Origin: Lachnospiraceae bacterium UBA3814
GTDB lineage: Bacteria; Bacillota; Clostridia; Lachnospirales; Lachnospiraceae
Assembly (NCBI GenBank): GCA_002368575.1
Contig: DFEA01000003.1
Coordinates: forward strand, 2,760 to 11,845
Direction: 5' to 3'
Length of the DNA: 9,086 nt
Under the pieces are notes generated by a model, which saw only the letters and a list, made by a program, of their open reading frames with translations, was not told the origin of the DNA and did no database searches. Positions 5,697 through 9,086 of the stretch are shown piece by piece. The position numbers and the translations under genes were made by a program. Within the stretch, counting starts at the first letter, position 1. Every line of letters starts with the position of its first letter.

Positions 5697-6485
5697 TTAC
5701 CCGGTCACTGCCGTTTCCGCAGAATTATCATTCTGCTTTGTCTTTTTGTTTTTTGAGCTCTTGCTTTTGGACTTTTTGTTCTTTGCCCGGTCACCGGTCT
5801 GAGAATTTTCATCCCCGGTCTTTTCACCCTCTGTGATGCTCTCTCCTTCGGTGCCCCTGCACTGCCCGTCCTTAAGCTTTGGCATATTCGCGCGCTCCTC
5901 ATCGGAAAGCTGAGGCCTGTTACCCGGTTTTCCTGCAGGTCCGGAAAGCTCTGTTTCCACCCCGGCCTCCTTAAGAGCCGCTGAAAGAGCCTCTTCAGCT
6001 TCCTTTACGGCGTTTCTTAAGGTCTTAAGACTCTCCTTGTTCGTGCTTTCGCTGTCAAGAGCCGCCTTTTCGGCATCAAGGGCTGCCTTTAAGGCATCTG
6101 AGAGGCTTGTAAGGTCCGCTTTTACGGTTTCATCCTCCAGGGCCGCTATAGCCTCCTCCACGGCTTCGACATTCATCCTCATGCCTCTGCCGCCTCTCAT
6201 GCCCCGATGATGCTTTCCCATGCCCTCAGGACGCTCTCCGGTCCCCTCGGGCCTCTTTCCCGTCCCCTCAGGCCGTTCACCCTTTCCTTCAGGTCTCTCT
6301 CCCGTCTTTTCCCCGGCTTCGGAAGATTTTTCGTTCTGAGACTCAGCCGCCTCATAGCCGCTTTCGGTGCTTTGGGAGGAATCGCCTGAGAGCGGCGAGC
6401 CAAAGGCACTTACCGTCATTGCCCCCATGAGGATCGCCGAAACGGCTGCCGCGGATAATTTTTTAATGCTTCCTGTTTTTGTCAT
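5697..6485 (-). CDS. Secreted RPEG-repeat protein with coiled coil, function unknown
   Basis: A 262-residue protein starting at ATG 6485, with AAAGGAG eight bases upstream. Residues 1-27 are a clear signal peptide (basic MTKTGSIKK, hydrophobic core, cleavage near VSA-FG). Residues 64-90 hold four perfect-period heptapeptides of the form RPEGTGE (R at 64, 71, 78, 85), followed by a His/Arg/Gly/Met patch KHHRGMRGGRGMRM (91-104). Residues 106-175 are Ala/Glu/Lys/Leu-rich helix, likely coiled coil. The C-terminus is Lys/Ser-rich (KNKKSKSKSSKNKK, 236-249), suited to binding anionic wall polymers or nucleic acid. No enzyme motif and no sortase signal are seen. I do not recognise a family. It ends 111 bases before sigI with no convincing terminator between, so it may be cotranscribed with sigI-rsgI and could be part of the same envelope response. 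Confidence 0.85.
   Translation of the reverse strand: MTKTGSIKKLSAAAVSAILMGAMTVSAFGSPLSGDSSQSTESGYEAAESQNEKSSEAGEKTGERPEGKGERPEGTGKRPEGTGERPEGMGKHHRGMRGGRGMRMNVEAVEEAIAALEDETVKADLTSLSDALKAALDAEKAALDSESTNKESLKTLRNAVKEAEEALSAALKEAGVETELSGPAGKPGNRPQLSDEERANMPKLKDGQCRGTEGESITEGEKTGDENSQTGDRAKNKKSKSKSSKNKKTKQNDNSAETAVTG
6216..6296 (-). repeat. 21-bp tandem repeats encoding RPEG heptapeptides
   Basis: Four in-frame 21-bp units encode GERPEGK, GERPEGT, GKRPEGT and GERPEGM. Period and codons are strongly conserved between units, as in a recent tandem duplication. Copy number may vary between strains. Confidence 0.7.
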
Positions 6486-6552
6486 GCTGTTTTTCTCCTT
6501 TCATTTGTTTTTAATACCTGACTGTTAATACAAAAGGATCAGCTCAAAAACA

Positions 6553-6557
6553 GGGGT
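6553..6557 (-). promoter_or_regulatory. ACCCC box, incomplete match to a SigI-type -35 element
   Basis: ATACCCCTG on the minus strand lies about 70 bases upstream of the RPEG-protein start, ahead of sigI-rsgI. SigI promoters are described with an ACCCC-type -35 and a CGAA-type -10. No CGAA occurs at a suitable distance downstream here, so the match is only half. It is kept because autoregulation would be expected for this sigma factor. Confidence 0.2.
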
Positions 6558-6562
6558 ATATG

Positions 6563-6582
6563 AAAAAAAGATCGCCTTGATC
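6563..6582 (-). terminator. Weak possible terminator after yesL
   Basis: On the minus strand GATC, a five-base loop AAGGC, GATC, then seven T. The T-run is good but the stem has only four pairs. It lies 20-40 bases past the yesL stop codon, the right place to separate the rsmI-yesL group from the RPEG-sigI-rsgI group. Confidence 0.3.
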
Positions 6583-6602
6583 AGTATTCCGAAAGCGTCA
6601 GC

Positions 6603-7286
6603 CTAAGCCTCCGTCTCCGGGGATATATCCTCTGAGGCATCCTCCGGGACCTCTACGGGTATATACCTGTCAAAAGCCTTTACCAGCAGAAATGAAGGAC
6701 CGTAAGCCGCAAGGGCGAACAGTATCAGAATATGCGCAATAAGAAGCTGAGGAAAAAGAAAGCCCGAGAGCACTACCGCCGCCCAGCATATAACGATAAC
6801 GAGAGTCGTGGGAAAATGTCGGCAGCTCATCAGAAATGAATTCCTGTAGGTATTTTTTATCGTATTATCGAATCTGGCAAGCACGGGGAAGGTAAAGCTT
6901 ATGGTAAAGAGCGCAAGGGCTGCAAAAACCATGAGGAGGAGCCTTATACCGGTAAACATCGCCGTATCAGGGATCTCTACACCGGGTATCCTCCCGTTAA
7001 GCACCATAAAGTCAAGGATCATGATTCCCGCAAATATGAGATCGAGAAGCCACATTAAAAGCCCCTGCCTGAAATTAAGCCTGAAGGACCTAAAAAAGCT
7101 CCTGATTATATATGCTTCCTCGTTTCTTGCCATCTTAAGCGTCACATAATAAAGCGCTGTAGTCGCCGGTCCTATGGTGATCACCGGAATACAGCACAGA
7201 AGATAAATCACATTCAGTATCATAAGATCAGCGACCCTGTTCATAAAAGAAACAAAGGGGCTGTCCAGATTGAAGAATCTTCCCAT
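6603..7286 (-). CDS. YesL-family (DUF624) integral membrane protein
   Basis: A 227-residue protein with about five membrane helices (residues roughly 20-42, 75-96, 112-137, 160-178, 182-203). The family traits are the opening GRFFNLDSPFVSFMNRVADLMILN, the loop IPVITIGPATTALYYV (33-48), and the conserved FPVLARF (133-139) followed by a Asn/Thr-rich turn. DUF624/YesL proteins are often encoded beside sugar ABC transporters, and their exact role is not established. No transporter is present here. The start has GGTGGT about seven bases upstream, only 18 bases after the acetyltransferase stop, so the two genes are cotranscribed. The C-terminal tail is acidic and probably cytoplasmic. Confidence 0.9.
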   Translation of the reverse strand: MGRFFNLDSPFVSFMNRVADLMILNVIYLLCCIPVITIGPATTALYYVTLKMARNEEAYIIRSFFRSFRLNFRQGLLMWLLDLIFAGIMILDFMVLNGRIPGVEIPDTAMFTGIRLLLMVFAALALFTISFTFPVLARFDNTIKNTYRNSFLMSCRHFPTTLVIVICWAAVVLSGFLFPQLLIAHILILFALAAYGPSFLLVKAFDRYIPVEVPEDASEDISPETEA

Positions 7287-7304
7287 ATCAAACCACCAAA
7301 GCAG

Positions 7305-7793
7305 TCAGGTCAGGTAAGAAAGCTCAAGCTCCATCGGAGTATACCTTATCCCGTCCGCAACTATCTCCCTGTCAATATCCTTAAAGCCCTGTTTATGGTA
7401 GAAGCCAACGGCAAAGGGCGAGGAATGCACGGTTATCCGTCTTACCTTCTTTTTTCTCGCATCGTTTACGTATTTGAAAAGCAGAGCCCGTGCTATTCCC
7501 TGAAGATGATAATCCGCCTGAACAAAAAGCAGTGATACATGGGTGTAGCCTCTGACGCCCAGTACCCCTACGAGCTCTCCCGTAGTCCTTAAAAAGGCGC
7601 CATAGACCATGTATTCACCCATAATAAACATACGCCTCAGCATGGGATCCCTGATGAATTTTCTGAAGCTCTCAATACCTTCCCTTCCGTATTCCGGAGC
7701 CTCAAAGATCAGAAAGGTATCCCATGCCAGCTGCATCGCATCCTCCCACTCTTTTCTGCTTATGGAGCGGATCTCATAGGCGCGTCTGTCCAT
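7305..7793 (-). CDS. GNAT-family N-acetyltransferase
   Basis: A 162-residue single-domain GNAT protein, normal length for the superfamily, which moves an acetyl group from acetyl-CoA to an amine. Beta4 and motif A appear as THVSLLFVQADYHLQGIARALL (84-105). The pyrophosphate loop is H96-L-Q-G99-I-A101, with His where Gln or Arg is usual. The later FAVGFYHKQGF (127-137) is the characteristic motif B region with the Tyr that often serves as general acid. The acceptor substrate cannot be deduced. Its ATG is five bases past the stop of the DUF1002 gene and lacks a strong Shine-Dalgarno of its own, which points to translational coupling. Confidence 0.9.
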   Translation of the reverse strand: MDRRAYEIRSISRKEWEDAMQLAWDTFLIFEAPEYGREGIESFRKFIRDPMLRRMFIMGEYMVYGAFLRTTGELVGVLGVRGYTHVSLLFVQADYHLQGIARALLFKYVNDARKKKVRRITVHSSPFAVGFYHKQGFKDIDREIVADGIRYTPMELELSYLT

Positions 7794-7798
7794 CCGGT

Positions 7799-8848
7799 TT
7801 ACTTCTTCTTTCCGGAGGAGAACAGGCCATTAAAGAAGCCCGTGACCGATTTGGTCACATTTTTGAAGAAATTACCCGCAGCGTTTGCCACGATCTTGCC
7901 AAGGCCCAGATCCTCCAGCTTCACATCGTTTATATTGAAGGTCCCGGCGTCGATCTGATCCTTGTATTTGGCATAGATATCCTCGGCCTGGTCCGCAAGC
8001 ACTTCAAAGTCAATACCCATATCCTTTATCCGCATCATGAGATCCACAATGCTCTTTATATCCGCATCCGAAAGCTCGGTATTGAATTCCTTCATGCCCT
8101 TCCTTATGGCAGCCTCTATATCCTCTCTGGTATCCAGATCGTTAGCGGCTATCTGGGCCTTGATATAGGAGATGAGCTCTTCAGCCTCCCCTGAGGAGCT
8201 TAAGGTCTCCGAAAGCTCACTGGTGGTCACCAGCTCGTTAAGGGCCACATCCAGAGTGTTCTCGGGAACACTCTTTCCGGACATATCCTCATAAGCCTTT
8301 AAAGCCCCGATGAGGGCAGCGGTGCCCGAAACAGCAAACGGCGCAGCAACCGTGATATCCGCGTTCTTGACCCCTGCCGTAATGAGAGCGTTTCTGTACA
8401 TGTTATCCGTGCAGTAGTTAATGTTCTTCGTATGCACCATGACCCCGTAGCCCTCGGCCGCAGGCCTTACGAGCACTGAGGACAGGGATTTTGTACCTAT
8501 TACCTTTGAATCGATATATACGTCAAGGCTTGCATGCTCCTCGGCATTGGTCACGTACACAACATCGTATTTATCAAGCTCAGCCGCCGATATTCCAAGA
8601 AGAGAAAGAACCGTATCGAGCTGCTGTCCCGAAAGGTCTGAGCCTAACGCCAGATATGCCTTATCATATACCGACGCGGCGTTTTTTCCTTCCGTAGCTT
8701 CGGTCTGAGACTTGTTCTCCTCTGTCTTCTTTTCCTCTGCGTCGAAGGAAATGACCTGTGAAGGCAGATCATTTGCCCTTACAGTGGAAAAGCTTCCCGC
8801 GCACAAGGTACAGGCAAGCAGTAAAGCCGTGATCCTTTTTGTTTTCAT
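7799..8848 (-). CDS. Secreted DUF1002 (YpuA-like) protein
   Basis: A 349-residue protein. AGGAGGG lies seven bases upstream of ATG 8848. The signal peptide covers residues 1-25 (MKTKRITALLLACTLCAGSF, cleavage near VRA-N). An acidic Glu/Lys linker (35-60) leads to the DUF1002 core beginning AYLALGSDLSGQQLDTVLSLLG (about 65-86). The core continues through YVTNAEEHASLDVYIDS, the SSVLVRPAAEGYGVMVHTKN stretch and NALITAGVKNADITVAAPF, the recognisable family segments. The C-terminal half is helical and ends with a short basic tail. DUF1002 includes B. subtilis YpuA; its molecular function is unknown, and exported location is the only safe statement. rsmI lies 41 bases upstream and a GNAT gene follows after five bases. 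Confidence 0.9.
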   Translation of the reverse strand: MKTKRITALLLACTLCAGSFSTVRANDLPSQVISFDAEEKKTEENKSQTEATEGKNAASVYDKAYLALGSDLSGQQLDTVLSLLGISAAELDKYDVVYVTNAEEHASLDVYIDSKVIGTKSLSSVLVRPAAEGYGVMVHTKNINYCTDNMYRNALITAGVKNADITVAAPFAVSGTAALIGALKAYEDMSGKSVPENTLDVALNELVTTSELSETLSSSGEAEELISYIKAQIAANDLDTREDIEAAIRKGMKEFNTELSDADIKSIVDLMMRIKDMGIDFEVLADQAEDIYAKYKDQIDAGTFNINDVKLEDLGLGKIVANAAGNFFKNVTKSVTGFFNGLFSSGKKK

Positions 8849-8854
8849 GATAAA

Positions 8855-8888
8855 CCCTCCTTATTGATTATTTATTGATTATTTATGG
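8855..8888. repeat. AT-rich direct repeats upstream of the DUF1002 gene
   Basis: TTATTGATTA occurs twice in tandem (period 11) and is followed by TTTATGG, between the rsmI stop and the DUF1002 ribosome binding site. On the minus strand these are TAATCAATAA units. The run could be a regulator site, an AT-rich translation enhancer, or simple slippage. No clear -35/-10 pair is visible. Confidence 0.45.
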
Positions 8889-8889
8889 T

Positions 8890-9086
8890 TCATTCTGATT
8901 CCTTTAAAATTGCGTTATAAATATCTCTTTTGCTTACGTTCCGATCCCTGGCGGCAAGCTTCATGCTTTCCTTTCTGTCATGACCCATAGCCTCATAATG
9001 CTCAACATGCTCACTTACTGAACCGCTGTTTAAGCCCTCGGCTCTCTCCTCTGCCAGCTTACGGGGATCCTTCCCCTGTATCACCA
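8890..9086 (-). CDS. rsmI: C-terminal end of RsmI, 16S rRNA 2'-O-ribose methyltransferase (partial)
   Basis: The last 65 codons of a minus-strand gene enter from the right edge; the frame is open at the edge, so the true start lies outside. The visible protein begins VIQGKDPRKLAEE and ends with SVSEHVEHYEAMG, DRKESMKLAARDRNVSKRDIY. That C-terminal helical module, with its MK--A-DR-VSKRDIY pattern, is what I know from the end of Firmicute RsmI (YraL) proteins, and the preceding VIQG fits the end of the catalytic domain (usually VIEG). RsmI methylates the 2'-OH of C1402 in 16S rRNA using S-adenosylmethionine. The catalytic region is not visible, so this rests on the C-terminus alone. Confidence 0.8.
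   Translation of the reverse strand, partial: VIQGKDPRKLAEERAEGLNSGSVSEHVEHYEAMGHDRKESMKLAARDRNVSKRDIYNAILKESE

Noticed and set aside
7724..8194. 156-residue plus-strand frame opposite the GNAT and DUF1002 genes
   Set aside because: Both minus-strand genes have recognisable families and ribosome binding sites; this frame has neither.

Overview
The window looks like chromosomal DNA of an anaerobic Firmicute of the Clostridia, most likely a Lachnospiraceae member. The evidence is a SigI/RsgI pair of clostridial type, strong AGGAGG-like ribosome binding sites, a TPR-type protein and a beta-propeller-like protein that I recall from Lachnospiraceae genomes, and a YpuA-like DUF1002 protein. No lineage was verified by a search.

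Layout, left to right. (1) 1-1608, minus strand: the N-terminal 536 codons of a helical-repeat (TPR-like) protein with a long acidic Pro-Glu-Lys linker; its C-terminus lies outside the window. (2) 1609-2382: a 774-bp divergent intergenic region. It holds a very good sigma-A promoter for the TPR gene, operator-like inverted repeats in that gene's leader, four consecutive hairpins (1864-2015), and a 247-bp element (2049-2295) with perfect 20-bp terminal inverted repeats whose whole interior folds back on itself. (3) 2383-3354, plus strand: a membrane-anchored extracytoplasmic protein of beta-propeller type with unknown function. It converges on the next gene with a 7-bp gap. (4) 3362-6485, minus strand: a secreted RPEG-repeat protein, then sigI, then rsgI. 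(5) 6603-9086, minus strand: the end of rsmI, a secreted DUF1002 protein, a GNAT acetyltransferase and a YesL-family membrane protein, tightly spaced and probably cotranscribed.

How the genes may work together. SigI is an alternative sigma factor. RsgI would hold it at the membrane through its cytoplasmic N-domain and release it after cleavage of the extracytoplasmic part; the conserved Asn-Pro cleavage site is present. RsgI's outside portion is not a recognisable carbohydrate-binding domain. It is a 280-residue Pro/Gly/acidic tail with tandem decapeptide repeats. The RPEG-repeat secreted protein just upstream may belong to the same envelope-related unit.

The strongest unexplained structure is the intergenic hairpin cluster plus the long palindromic element. 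It reads as a MITE-like dispersed repeat or an expressed structured RNA; both readings are inferences. No tRNA, rRNA, CRISPR array or transposase gene was seen.
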